Assembly (NCBI GenBank): GCA_009904015.1
Contig: WYEQ01000003.1
Location: 1 to 55,476, forward strand
Length of the DNA stretch: 55,476 nt
Origin: Desulfurococcales archaeon
Lineage (GTDB): Archaea; Thermoproteota; Thermoprotei_A; Sulfolobales; Fervidicoccaceae
Direction: 5' to 3'
The notes beneath the pieces were generated by a model that was given only the letters and a program-made list of their open reading frames with translations, was not told the DNA's origin and ran no database searches. The position numbers and the translations under genes are program-made. Below, piece after piece: positions 24,766 through 33,041 of the stretch. The stretch's first letter is position 1. Each line of letters opens with the position of its first letter.

Positions 24766-26133
24766 TTGATTAAGCAAACAGCACTGTTCGCTTTAATCAT
24801 AATTCTACTTATGGCTCTGGTCGCTTCGGCTCAGACACTCACAGCTTCGCCCTCAAGAAACGTTTACCAGCCCAACGAGCTGTTGGTGGTCAGAGGCAAG
24901 GCCACTCCTGGGGGACTAGTCACGATTATTGTCTATAACCCGAACAGCTCCATGGTCGCCGTGGACCAGGTGAAAGCTGATTATAACGGCCTCTTCGAGT
25001 CTACCCCGCTGAGGTTCCCTCCGCAGCCCACGCCTACTCTTCCATACGGTGACTACCTAATTACCGTCAAGGATGTGGCGTCAGGCGAGGAGGCCTCAAT
25101 AAAGGTTGTGTTCGCTAGGGCAGCCATAGTGATAAAAGGGGTTGTTGTAGGCTATGATGGCGGACCGCTCGCGAACGCCACGGTCACTCTGATAACTCCT
25201 TCAAACGCTACCAGAGTATCTGTTACCAAGAGCGATGGCTCATTTATGTTCGAGGAGTCAGAGCTAGGCACATATACAATTTTAGCTAAAGCTCCAGGGT
25301 ACGATGAGGAGAAGATGAGCTTATCCATTGACTATGCTCCAACGACTGCGAGCATAGTTGTAAGCATGAGCAAGCCAAGGATATGGATCGAGAACTACGT
25401 GTTAATGGTTGATAACAAGCTCTTCGCTGGCTACGCGAGGGAGGGAGAAGAGCTGAGGGCCTCACTGCAGGTCTACTTCGCCGGTAAGCTAATAGTTAAC
25501 GCAATGGTGACCGGGAAAATAAGCTGTACGTCTGGTGATGAGGCTAACTTAACCTTCATCTACGACAGGAGCCTGGGGGCATATACTGCTAGCTACAAGG
25601 TCCCCATCATTGGGCAGGACAGGACATGCAAGCTAACTGTGGAGGCTAGCTACGGTAGCTTCAGGCAGAGTGTTGAGACGGGCTTCAACGTCTTCGTGAG
25701 CACAATGAACCTGCAGGAGAAAATAATGGTGCTGGACGAGAAGGTCAGGCAGCTTGAGGCAAGCCTGAACAAAACCGCCGTTGATATTACCAGCATCGAG
25801 AAAACGATAGCGGAGATGCAGAAAATACTAGCTACGCTCAACAACACTCAGCTTGGGTTGGACCTGAGAGCCATAAACGAGACCCTCAACACGCTTAGGA
25901 AATCGCTCAGCGAATACGCCACGAGGGATGACCTAAGTAGCGTGCAGGCACAGCTATCAGCGCAGATATCTCAGCTGCAGGAGCAGGTAACGCTTCTACA
26001 GCAAGCTGTCTTAACCATTACCCAGAAGCAACAGGGAAACGCCCTGCCTATACTAAGTCTAGGGATAAGCATAGTGGCCGTGATTATAGCTCTCCTATCA
26101 ATAATCTATATCTATAGGAAGATAGCTGTCTGA
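24766..26133 (+). CDS. Coiled-coil membrane-anchored S-layer stalk protein (SlaB-like)
   Basis: TTG start with GGTGAG six bases upstream (24754-24759); 455 residues. Signal peptide 1-22 (ends ASAQ). Two beta-sandwich domains follow, the second of carboxypeptidase-regulatory type ('VVGYDGGPLANATVTL', 'DGSFMFEESELGTYTI'). A third beta domain contains two cysteines (ISCTSG, RTCKL). Residues about 315-425 form a long heptad-repeat coiled coil ('LDEKVRQLEASLNKT', 'QISQLQEQVTLLQQAV'), then one membrane helix and a short basic tail. Signal, Ig-like domains, coiled coil and C-terminal anchor is the SlaB design that holds an S-layer above the membrane. Confidence 0.8.
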   Translation: MIKQTALFALIIILLMALVASAQTLTASPSRNVYQPNELLVVRGKATPGGLVTIIVYNPNSSMVAVDQVKADYNGLFESTPLRFPPQPTPTLPYGDYLITVKDVASGEEASIKVVFARAAIVIKGVVVGYDGGPLANATVTLITPSNATRVSVTKSDGSFMFEESELGTYTILAKAPGYDEEKMSLSIDYAPTTASIVVSMSKPRIWIENYVLMVDNKLFAGYAREGEELRASLQVYFAGKLIVNAMVTGKISCTSGDEANLTFIYDRSLGAYTASYKVPIIGQDRTCKLTVEASYGSFRQSVETGFNVFVSTMNLQEKIMVLDEKVRQLEASLNKTAVDITSIEKTIAEMQKILATLNNTQLGLDLRAINETLNTLRKSLSEYATRDDLSSVQAQLSAQISQLQEQVTLLQQAVLTITQKQQGNALPILSLGISIVAVIIALLSIIYIYRKIAV

Positions 26134-26147
26134 GCGGTGCCGGGCTT

Positions 26148-26723
26148 TTGGCGGAGAGAAGAACAAAGCTTGTGCCGGTGAGCGAGGATGACCTCGAGAG
26201 GCTTAGGGAAATAGCTAACACTATCGGTGTTCCGCTAAGGGAACTTATATCAAGGATGTTCAGGGATGGGGCAACCCTCGCCCTCATTAGTGGTGGAAGG
26301 CTATCAGAGGTGGAGGCTGAGTACAAGGCACTCAAGGAGCTCGGCAGAGTAGGCTTCGCTCTGTTGCCAGTATCAACCCTGAACAAGCTTGTGCATAACA
26401 GCTCCTCAATAGAGGACGCGCTCAGGGACGCGCGCGAGGTGGGCAGAGGAGTTGGCACCCTCTACAGGGTCTCAGGCTTAATTGACGATGAGCACATACA
26501 CGGGTTCATCAAGGCCGTTTTCCCCGACTCAACACAGGTAAACATCAAGAGCGATGACGAGAACCTCGTGTTAACAGTTGTAGCCATGGCTCGCACGAAG
26601 GAGTCCATAGATATATCATCTGCTCTCATAGAGGGCTTCCTTGAGAGCCTGGGCTACGCGGCCTTGTCAAAGGAGGTTACGAGCGGCCTACTCGTGGCCC
26701 AGTTCAAGAAGCAGAGGAGGTAA
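26148..26723 (+). CDS. Ribbon-helix-helix-like protein in the S-layer unit, first copy
   Basis: TTG start 14 bases after the anchor gene stop; 191 residues, cytosolic. The N-terminal ~45 residues ('KLVPVSEDDLERLREIAN', 'GVPLRELISRMF') fit a ribbon-helix-helix DNA-binding fold. The rest is alpha/beta and ends in a strand-rich segment ('NLVLTVVAMA', 'ISSALIEGFLESLGY'). It shares this order with the next gene. The DNA-binding part suggests control of the S-layer genes; the C-terminal domain is unknown to me. Both points are inference from layout. Confidence 0.65.
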   Translation: MAERRTKLVPVSEDDLERLREIANTIGVPLRELISRMFRDGATLALISGGRLSEVEAEYKALKELGRVGFALLPVSTLNKLVHNSSSIEDALRDAREVGRGVGTLYRVSGLIDDEHIHGFIKAVFPDSTQVNIKSDDENLVLTVVAMARTKESIDISSALIEGFLESLGYAALSKEVTSGLLVAQFKKQRR

Positions 26724-26730
26724 CCCCCGC

Positions 26731-27267
26731 TTGGAGTCAAGAGGCTCGAAGAGAAGAATGATGGCTGTTGACTCAAGGCTAGCCGACACGCTGAAGGACG
26801 TGGCTAACAAGAGGGGGCTCAGCCTCTACTCCCTGATAAACAGGATAATAGAGGCTTACCTGGAGCTCGAGAAAACAGGGGTTGATGACCCCCTCGAGGC
26901 TTCCCTCGACTACTCCCTCCTCAGGAGCTTCCTCTCCCTCGGCTTCACTCTGAGTCCCCCGGACCTATCGAGCCAGGAAGCATGGAGCACGCTGGGCCAG
27001 GCCCTGTGGAGCATAATATCCTCGCGCCTAGGGAACAGGGACCCCGTACACGTTCTAGCGAGGGCAATAAGCCTGGTGTTCGGCGAGAAAAACGTAGGCG
27101 TAGTGACGGCTGGGCAGCTAAGCATAATAATAACCATACCGCCATCATCAAAAATACCTGTTGAGGGAGCGAAAGCAATGATTGAAGCAATGGTCAGGCA
27201 GGCAACCCCAAAAAGAGAGATAGAGGCGAGAGCAGTGTCAAACATAGTTATAGTTAACATAAAGTAG
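26731..27267 (+). CDS. Ribbon-helix-helix-like protein in the S-layer unit, second copy
   Basis: The TTG at 26731 is favoured by GGAGGT at 26716-26721; ATGs at 26758 and 26761 are alternatives. 178 residues. The N-terminus 'MAVDSRLADTLKDVANKRGL' with 'SLYSLINRIIEAYLELE' is a good ribbon-helix-helix pattern. The following domain has 'LRSFLSLGFTLSP', comparable to 'ELGRVGFALLP' in the first copy, and the same late strand and helix order ('LSIIITIPP', 'AKAMIEAMVRQ'). Tandem duplication and divergence is likely. It may act as a heterodimer partner. Confidence 0.62.
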   Translation: MESRGSKRRMMAVDSRLADTLKDVANKRGLSLYSLINRIIEAYLELEKTGVDDPLEASLDYSLLRSFLSLGFTLSPPDLSSQEAWSTLGQALWSIISSRLGNRDPVHVLARAISLVFGEKNVGVVTAGQLSIIITIPPSSKIPVEGAKAMIEAMVRQATPKREIEARAVSNIVIVNIK

Positions 27268-27316
27268 TTTTTCCATAAAAATGATACATAATGAAATAGC
27301 GATTTCTAGTTATTAC

Positions 27317-28216
27317 TTAAAGCGAGAGGCCGAGGATAGCCCCGGCAACCGCTCCCAAGGGAGTCAGCACAACGACGGAGCTTATCGATAACTCAACGTT
27401 GAATTTAAGAACAATAGCATAGCTAATGTTAACCAGGGCCGGGGGCATCACGGCCTCAACCAGAGTTTGAGCAAGGGCCTCGTGATTAAGTGGGTAGCCC
27501 AGCATAAGCAACAAAAGAAACGGGGCGAGATGCATGGCTGGTGACACGAGAATTCTCCAAGTGCCTATAAGAGCTATCCTTTTATCAATAACCCATTTGT
27601 TCCCAACGGGTATGCTGAGCCCAGCGACAAAGCTGAACATGAGTATCCCAATATCGCTCAGCAAAGCAAAAGTAAAAGATAAGTAGCTGTTGATTCCAAG
27701 CTCCCTTAGGAGAAGGCCCAAGGGGATCCCCAGAACAGGCGTCAACCCCCTCAGAGAGTAAGACAACGCATTCCCGGTACCACCTAGAAAGGGGACAACA
27801 ATGGATTGAAAAACAATAGCGGTAACGGCATAAACGCTTGCATAAGAATAGTCGCCACGCGTGGCTTGCAGAACGGGGAAAGCGAGGTTAACTGCGTTTG
27901 GAAAAAGAGAGGAGCTTATGATGGATGCCCTTGTCGGCGGGTCCAGCCCTCTAAGCAAAGGTATCAGTATGGCCAGCGACACTGTAGCGAAGAATATGTA
28001 TGAAACTGAGATTAGGGCATCGCTAATTCCTATTCCTTTCCTGTAGAAGGAGTTGCTCAGCACAACGGTCAGGAAGAAGTAGATATTGATTTTTCCCAAA
28101 GTATCCAAGTGTGTTCTCAGCCTGGTTTTTCTGAGGTGGAAGCCCACAACTGCTAGGAAAAGCACCATTAGTGGTGATGCGAGCGATGACAATCCGAGCA
28201 GCTCTCCCATAAGCAT
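27317..28216 (-). CDS. AEC-family (auxin efflux carrier-like) transporter
   Basis: 299 residues with ten predicted membrane helices in two five-helix halves. 'SSSLFPNAVNLAFPVLQATRG' matches the AEC substrate-site motif (usually N-x-G-N-x-G-x-P), and 'PPALVNISYAIVLKFN' is the matching motif in the second half. AEC carriers export or import organic acids, malonate or similar anions. The substrate is unknown. It is divergently arranged with the ZIP gene, sharing a 50-base promoter gap. Confidence 0.8.
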   Translation of the reverse strand: MLMGELLGLSSLASPLMVLFLAVVGFHLRKTRLRTHLDTLGKINIYFFLTVVLSNSFYRKGIGISDALISVSYIFFATVSLAILIPLLRGLDPPTRASIISSSLFPNAVNLAFPVLQATRGDYSYASVYAVTAIVFQSIVVPFLGGTGNALSYSLRGLTPVLGIPLGLLLRELGINSYLSFTFALLSDIGILMFSFVAGLSIPVGNKWVIDKRIALIGTWRILVSPAMHLAPFLLLLMLGYPLNHEALAQTLVEAVMPPALVNISYAIVLKFNVELSISSVVVLTPLGAVAGAILGLSL

Positions 28217-28266
28217 GGATATGGTTAATGTATTAATACAGAGGGTTTATAATTATTCGTAAAGAC

Positions 28267-29079
28267 ATGAGCGAACAAGAGGCGAGGAGCACAGATATGC
28301 TTGAGTCCATGCTACACGGGCTGGCTGGCCACGGCCTGGCTACAAGAGCTTTCGTGCTCTCACTCATACCAGCTACTTTAACCTCGATAGGCGGGCTCTT
28401 CGGGGCTATTGGTCTTCTGGGGAGAGAGAAGCATCTTGATGCTGGCCTTGGATTCAGCGCGGGCGTCATGCTCGTCGCGTCCTTCACGAGCCTCCTGCTA
28501 CCATCAATAGAGATTGGCGGAATAACAATAGCTACGCTTGGTTTTCTGGCTGGCATAGTTCTCATTATAGTGCTTGACAGAATTCTTCCACACGAACACC
28601 TCATAAAGGGATACGAGGGCCCTGAAACACTGGCTAGGAGGCTTAGGAAGATATGGCTAATAGTAATCGCTATCCTTATACACAATCTACCTGAAGGAAT
28701 GGCCGTCGGAGCGTCAGCTGTTCAGGGCCTTGAAAACGGACTGCTCATGGCCCTGGCTATAGGGCTACAGGACATCCCCGAGGGCTTCGCGGTGGTTTAT
28801 CCTCTAGTGATGGTCAACAGGAAAATCGGTTTGCCAATAGCCATAGGTGTTTTAAGTGGGCTTAGCGAAACAGTAATGGCCGTTATAATAGCTTTGATAT
28901 CATCTCGCAGCTTTTCCCTGCTTCCCCTTACTCTCGCCCTTGCAGCTGGAGCCATGATTTATGTTGTCAGCCACGAGATTTTGCCTGAGACCCACAGGAA
29001 GGGACACGAGTGGCTCGCCAGCTTGGGGTTCATCACCGGCTTCCTCGTAATGCTATGGCTCGATGTCCTGCTAGGATAG
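28267..29079 (+). CDS. ZIP-family metal transporter (ZupT-like)
   Basis: 270 residues, eight membrane helices. The paired metal-binding motifs of the family are clear: 'HNLPEGMAVGASAVQG' in helix 4 and 'QDIPEGFAVVYPL' in helix 5. The first has the His/Asn/Glu set; the second has Asp in place of Asn and His. A charged N-terminal segment with His precedes the first helix. ZIP proteins move Zn, Fe or Mn into the cytosol. ATG start; no strong ribosome site, so the transcript may be leaderless. Confidence 0.88.
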   Translation: MSEQEARSTDMLESMLHGLAGHGLATRAFVLSLIPATLTSIGGLFGAIGLLGREKHLDAGLGFSAGVMLVASFTSLLLPSIEIGGITIATLGFLAGIVLIIVLDRILPHEHLIKGYEGPETLARRLRKIWLIVIAILIHNLPEGMAVGASAVQGLENGLLMALAIGLQDIPEGFAVVYPLVMVNRKIGLPIAIGVLSGLSETVMAVIIALISSRSFSLLPLTLALAAGAMIYVVSHEILPETHRKGHEWLASLGFITGFLVMLWLDVLLG

Positions 29080-29080
29080 C

Positions 29081-29488
29081 TCACTCTCCAATCACGCTTA
29101 TCACTACTCTTCTCTCGCTCCTCGGCCCATCAAGCTCTACAAGCATGATTTCCTGCCAGGTGCCTCTAACCAGCTTACCGTTGATTACGGGGAGGATTCG
29201 CGTTGAGCCAAGGAGAATGCTGGCTAGGTGGGCTTCAGCATTGTTATCAATCCTGTTATGCATCCAGCTATTCCCGGTGAGCTCATCCACAAGCCTCATC
29301 AAATCTTGCTTGAGGTTTGGCTCATCCTCGTTTAACACAAGGGCGGCCGTGGCGTGAGGGACGTGTACTAGGCATAAGCCATTCTTTACCCCTGACTCCT
29401 CGACAGCCTTCTCAACGTGGTCGGTAATATTAATTACTTCTAATCGACTAGTTGTTCTTAGCTTAATGGTCTTCGCGTAGAAGGCCAA
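29081..29488 (-). CDS. YjbQ / UPF0047 family protein
   Basis: The TTG at 29488 is chosen because GGTGAG lies five bases upstream, inside the longer open frame that could begin at 29500; 135 residues, the family size. Seen: 'LCLVHVPHATAALVLNEDEP', 'HNRIDNNAEAHLASILLG' and 'LVRGTWQEIMLVELDGPRSERRV', which are the family's core motifs with conserved His and Glu. YjbQ-type proteins form trimers; some show thiamine phosphate synthase activity, but the physiological role is uncertain. Convergent with the ZIP gene, one base apart. Confidence 0.9.
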   Translation of the reverse strand: MAFYAKTIKLRTTSRLEVINITDHVEKAVEESGVKNGLCLVHVPHATAALVLNEDEPNLKQDLMRLVDELTGNSWMHNRIDNNAEAHLASILLGSTRILPVINGKLVRGTWQEIMLVELDGPRSERRVVISVIGE

Positions 29489-29539
29489 GATGCTCACCAA
29501 TAAATAAATGTTGTCCAGCGAAAATTAAAGGTGCTATCA

Positions 29540-30928
29540 ATGAATAGGCCATCGTTTCTGGAGCCCCCAAGCAGGGACGTGATTCTCAATGGCCCAGTAA
29601 TAAGAGTTCTCCTAAGGCTCGGTGTCCCAGTGGCTATAGGGGAGCTAGCCCACACGCTCTACGAGCTGGCTGACATATATTGGCTCGGCAAGGTTGGCAG
29701 AGTGGCTGTGGCTGCCCCATCGGCCTCATGGCCATTCATATGGGCATTGATGGCCACGGGCATCGGGTTCCTCAGCGCGGGCGTGACCCTCGTGGCCCAG
29801 TACAAGGGAGCCAATGACGAGGAGGGAGTCAAGAAAAGCCTTGGACAGGTATACACGTTCGCCACAATAATCGGGGTGTTGATAGCCACTGCCGGCTTCT
29901 TCGCTATACCATACATACTGAGGCTGGCGAGGATCCCCCCGGACGTGTACCCGTACGCAGTTATCTACTCTAGGATAGAGATGATTGGATTGATAATCAT
30001 AATCTACTGGGAGTCGTTTAGGGCTGTGTCATCAGCCTCCGGAGATACAGTCACGCCTATGAAGATTAACTTGATAGGAGCACTAGCTAACGCTCTTCTT
30101 GACCCCGTATTTATATTTGGCCTGGGCCCGTTCCCGAGGCTGGAGGTAGCGGGGGCGGCTATGGCCACCGTGCTCACGCGTGGAGCCATGGGGATAGCGA
30201 GCATATACATGATTGTACGTGGCCACAGGGACCTGAAACTCGAGAAGAAATACATGAAGCCTGACAAGAAGATAATCTCACTGCTACTGAAGGTGGGGGC
30301 GCCGCTATCAGCGCAGTACACAGGCGAGGCGCTAGGCTTCAGCTTACTAACGGTGATAATCAGCTTAGGCGGGTCCGTGGCCCTAGCGGCCTGGGGCATA
30401 GGTGATAGGCCGTTCAACATGATCAACTTCTTCATAATGGGGCTGCTCGCTGGGTGCACGGTTATGGTTGGCCAGGCCCTTGGAGCAGAGCGTATTGATA
30501 GAGCATGGTCAGTAGCATCAACAACAGCGAAGCTGACTGCAAGCGCTTCCTTTATTTACGGCTCTCTTCTAGCTGTGTTCAGGTACCCTGTGGTATCTTT
30601 CTTCATTAATGACCCGGAGGTAATAGAGGCAGCGGCTGGCTTCATGCTCTACATGGGCCCAGCAATATTCATGTTCTCGCTTCTCCAGGTAGGGCAAGCC
30701 ATAGCTCAGGGAAGCGGACATACAAAGACAATGATGGCCATAAGCCTTGCTAGGCTTTGGGCTCTCAGAAACATACTGGCGTATCTCCTCGGGCCAGGCC
30801 CAGTAGGGCTAGGCATAAATGGGATATGGATAGGCATGAGCCTGAGCAACGTTATAAGCGGTGCTCTAGCCGTGGCATGGATATATCGAAAGAAGTGGCT
30901 AAAACCAGTCATAAAGCAAGCAACTTAA
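29540..30928 (+). CDS. MATE-family efflux transporter
   Basis: The ATG at 29540 is chosen over the GTG at 29531 because AGGTG (29529-29533) is spaced correctly for it; 462 residues. Twelve membrane helices in two bundles. 'VPVAIGELAHTLYELADIYWLG' and the second-half 'VGAPLSAQYTGEALGFSLLTV' are the repeated MATE entry motifs, and 'ALANALLDPVFIFGLGPFP' is the standard helix 5 region. MATE proteins export cationic compounds in exchange for H+ or Na+. Substrate unknown; an archaeal DinF-like member is likely. Confidence 0.9.
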   Translation: MNRPSFLEPPSRDVILNGPVIRVLLRLGVPVAIGELAHTLYELADIYWLGKVGRVAVAAPSASWPFIWALMATGIGFLSAGVTLVAQYKGANDEEGVKKSLGQVYTFATIIGVLIATAGFFAIPYILRLARIPPDVYPYAVIYSRIEMIGLIIIIYWESFRAVSSASGDTVTPMKINLIGALANALLDPVFIFGLGPFPRLEVAGAAMATVLTRGAMGIASIYMIVRGHRDLKLEKKYMKPDKKIISLLLKVGAPLSAQYTGEALGFSLLTVIISLGGSVALAAWGIGDRPFNMINFFIMGLLAGCTVMVGQALGAERIDRAWSVASTTAKLTASASFIYGSLLAVFRYPVVSFFINDPEVIEAAAGFMLYMGPAIFMFSLLQVGQAIAQGSGHTKTMMAISLARLWALRNILAYLLGPGPVGLGINGIWIGMSLSNVISGALAVAWIYRKKWLKPVIKQAT

Positions 30929-31176
30929 TAAGTTGTTTCTACATGAGACCTGTCCTACATGCTCCACATAATTGTTCAGGCATGTATTCATTATTTATAG
31001 TAAACGGGATGCTTGAACAATTACATACCGTTTTTATTCAACCTCGCTAAAAAGCGTGGAATCTTTCTAACTGGAAGCCTTAACGTCGGGGAAGACCAGC
31101 GATGGTTGGTATTAGAAAAAGGGTTCACGTTTTTATTTCATAGCTTTAACCGTGGATTTAGTTATGTTTTAGAAAG

Positions 31177-32268
31177 CTACTTTATTTTCTGTAGCTTAAC
31201 GCTATCAATCCAGGAGGGCGTTAGGGACTCATAGAATCCTAGGAGAAGCTTGTACGCGTTCTCAAGGTCTTTCAGATCGATCATCTCAACCCCACTGTGT
31301 ATATATCTTGAAGGTATGCTTATCACTCCCGCGGGTACTCCCTCCTTGTTCAGCTGGATAATGGAGGCATCGGTTGTTCCGCCCGGGAGAACCTCGGCTT
31401 GTATCGGTATGTTCCTCTCAGCTGCAACCTTCTTTAGAAGCTCCAGAACTCTCTGGTTAGCTATCATGCCTCTCCCAGCCGGGCCATCCATTATCTTGAC
31501 AGCTGGGCCTGCGCCGAGCTTCACGACAGCGTCCTGCGGGTCAACGCCCGGCACGTCATTAGCTGTTGTCACGTCAAGCGCCAGCGCGACATCGGGGCTT
31601 ACTCCATAAGCACTTGTCTTAGCTCCCTTCAGCCCAACCTCCTCCTGAACAGTTGCCACCAATACGAAGGAGACATCCCTAGGCTCGCTGTCAGCAAAGC
31701 TTTTCAGAGCAACAGTTAAGCCGCTCCTATCATCAAACGCCTTGCCTGTAACCCTCGAGCCAAAAAGCCTAGTTGTTGTTACATCGAGAACGATGGGTGA
31801 TCCGTTCTCTATCCCTAAGCTCAGCACCTCATCCCTGCTTGAAGCCCCCACATCAATGTAGAGGTCCTTTATCTCGAGAACCTGCTTAGCCTCCTCGGGC
31901 TTCATCAGGTGAGGGGGCTTAACGCCTATGACGCCGGGAACCCAGCCATTCCTGCCCTTAATCTTGACCCTTGTGCCCGGGAGGATCTTCTCGTTCCATC
32001 CGCCAACAGGCGTGAATCTTATGAAGCCCTTATCATCAATGAACTTGACGACGAGCCCTATCTCATCCATGTGCGCGGCAACCATGAATTTTTTGTCGCC
32101 TCCTTTCTTTATGGCCACCACGTTTCCAAGAGAATCTATGAATGCTTCATCCGCATACATCTTGACGTAGTCAGCAACGAAGCCTCTGACCTCATCCTCA
32201 AACCCGCTGATACCGTTCAGCTCGGAGAGCTTCTTGAGGAGAAGAAACAGTTCATCCTGAATGCTCAA
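31177..32268 (-). CDS. M42-family aminopeptidase / TET-like
   Basis: TTG start; 363 residues. Metal ligands and catalytic motifs are visible: 'VAAHMDEIGLVV' (His), 'GKAFDDRSGL' (bridging Asp), 'TVQEEVGLKGAKTS' (Glu-Glu), 'ALDVT' (Asp) and 'RYIHSGVEMID' (His). The segment between the first His and Asp is the PDZ-like oligomerisation domain of TET peptidases. These dodecamers trim peptides released by the proteasome. The annotation 'endoglucanase' sometimes given to this family is not supported by the fold. Confidence 0.92.
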   Translation of the reverse strand: MSIQDELFLLLKKLSELNGISGFEDEVRGFVADYVKMYADEAFIDSLGNVVAIKKGGDKKFMVAAHMDEIGLVVKFIDDKGFIRFTPVGGWNEKILPGTRVKIKGRNGWVPGVIGVKPPHLMKPEEAKQVLEIKDLYIDVGASSRDEVLSLGIENGSPIVLDVTTTRLFGSRVTGKAFDDRSGLTVALKSFADSEPRDVSFVLVATVQEEVGLKGAKTSAYGVSPDVALALDVTTANDVPGVDPQDAVVKLGAGPAVKIMDGPAGRGMIANQRVLELLKKVAAERNIPIQAEVLPGGTTDASIIQLNKEGVPAGVISIPSRYIHSGVEMIDLKDLENAYKLLLGFYESLTPSWIDSVKLQKIK

Positions 32269-32318
32269 CCCTCATGCACCTCACGCATCATTAACTCTTT
32301 TAAGGTATAAAATCATTA

Positions 32319-32329
32319 ATCTTTAAACA
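32319..32329 (+). promoter_or_regulatory. TATA box of tRNA-Ser
   Basis: ATCTTTAAACA, centred about 23-25 bases before the first base of the tRNA (32346), the expected spacing for an archaeal tRNA promoter. Confidence 0.6.
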
Positions 32330-32345
32330 AAAATTGATTATTAGG

Positions 32346-32466
<121 letters not shown>

Positions 32467-32483
32467 CAGCTTATCCTCAATAA

Positions 32484-32494
32484 TCTTTAAAATC
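32484..32494 (+). promoter_or_regulatory. TATA box for rps15
   Basis: TCTTTAAAATC, about 50 bases before the ATG at 32542; with a start site near 32515 it gives a short leader containing AGGTG. Confidence 0.5.
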
Positions 32495-32541
32495 TCTTTT
32501 TTGCTTGATAAATAATGCTGAGACAAGAATAGGTGTTGATT

Positions 32542-33000
32542 ATGAACAAGAAGAGGAGGAAGGGCAAGTCGCAGAGCACGAGGCCAGCCAGAATCACTCC
32601 TCCAAGATGGGTTAGGTTCGAGGCAAGCGAGATCGAGGAGCTGGTGGCTGAGCTAGCAAGGAAGGGGTACGGCCCCTCAATGATAGGAGTGATACTGAGG
32701 GACCAGTACGGAATTCCTCTGGTTAAGCCCTTGACGGGTAAAAGCATACTCGAGATACTTAGGGAGAAGGGGCTTGCTCCACAGATCCCCGAGGACCTCA
32801 TGAACCTCATCAAGAAAGCAGTTAACATTAGAAGGCACCTAAGCGAGCACCCCAAGGACACAAACTCAATGAAGGGCCTAATCGAGGTTGAGTCAAAAAT
32901 CAGGAGGCTGGTCAAGTACTACAAGAGAGAGGGTGTTCTGCCGCCCGACTGGACGTACGACCCGGAGAAGGCGAAGCTACTCATATCGTCTGCCTCCTAG
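32542..33000 (+). CDS. rps15: Ribosomal protein S15 (uS15)
   Basis: ATG at 32542 chosen because AGGTG (32531-32535) is correctly spaced; a GTG at 32533 is in frame. 152 residues, the archaeal length. The N-terminal archaeal/eukaryotic extension ('[19 protein letters not shown]', '[19 protein letters not shown]') precedes the uS15 core ('[17 protein letters not shown]', '[17 protein letters not shown]'). It binds 16S rRNA in the platform. First gene of a unit with the DHH-like and Pcc1 genes, a pairing seen in several archaea. Confidence 0.97.
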   Translation: MNKKRRKGKSQSTRPARITPPRWVRFEASEIEELVAELARKGYGPSMIGVILRDQYGIPLVKPLTGKSILEILREKGLAPQIPEDLMNLIKKAVNIRRHLSEHPKDTNSMKGLIEVESKIRRLVKYYKREGVLPPDWTYDPEKAKLLISSAS

Positions 33001-33041
33001 AATATACCATTAAATACTCTTTCAACTCCTTTTCTATTTAG

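Noticed and set aside
31013-31234. Open frame of 73 codons after the MATE gene
   Set aside because: It runs into the 3' end of the M42 peptidase gene on the other strand, has no ribosome site and no recognisable motif.
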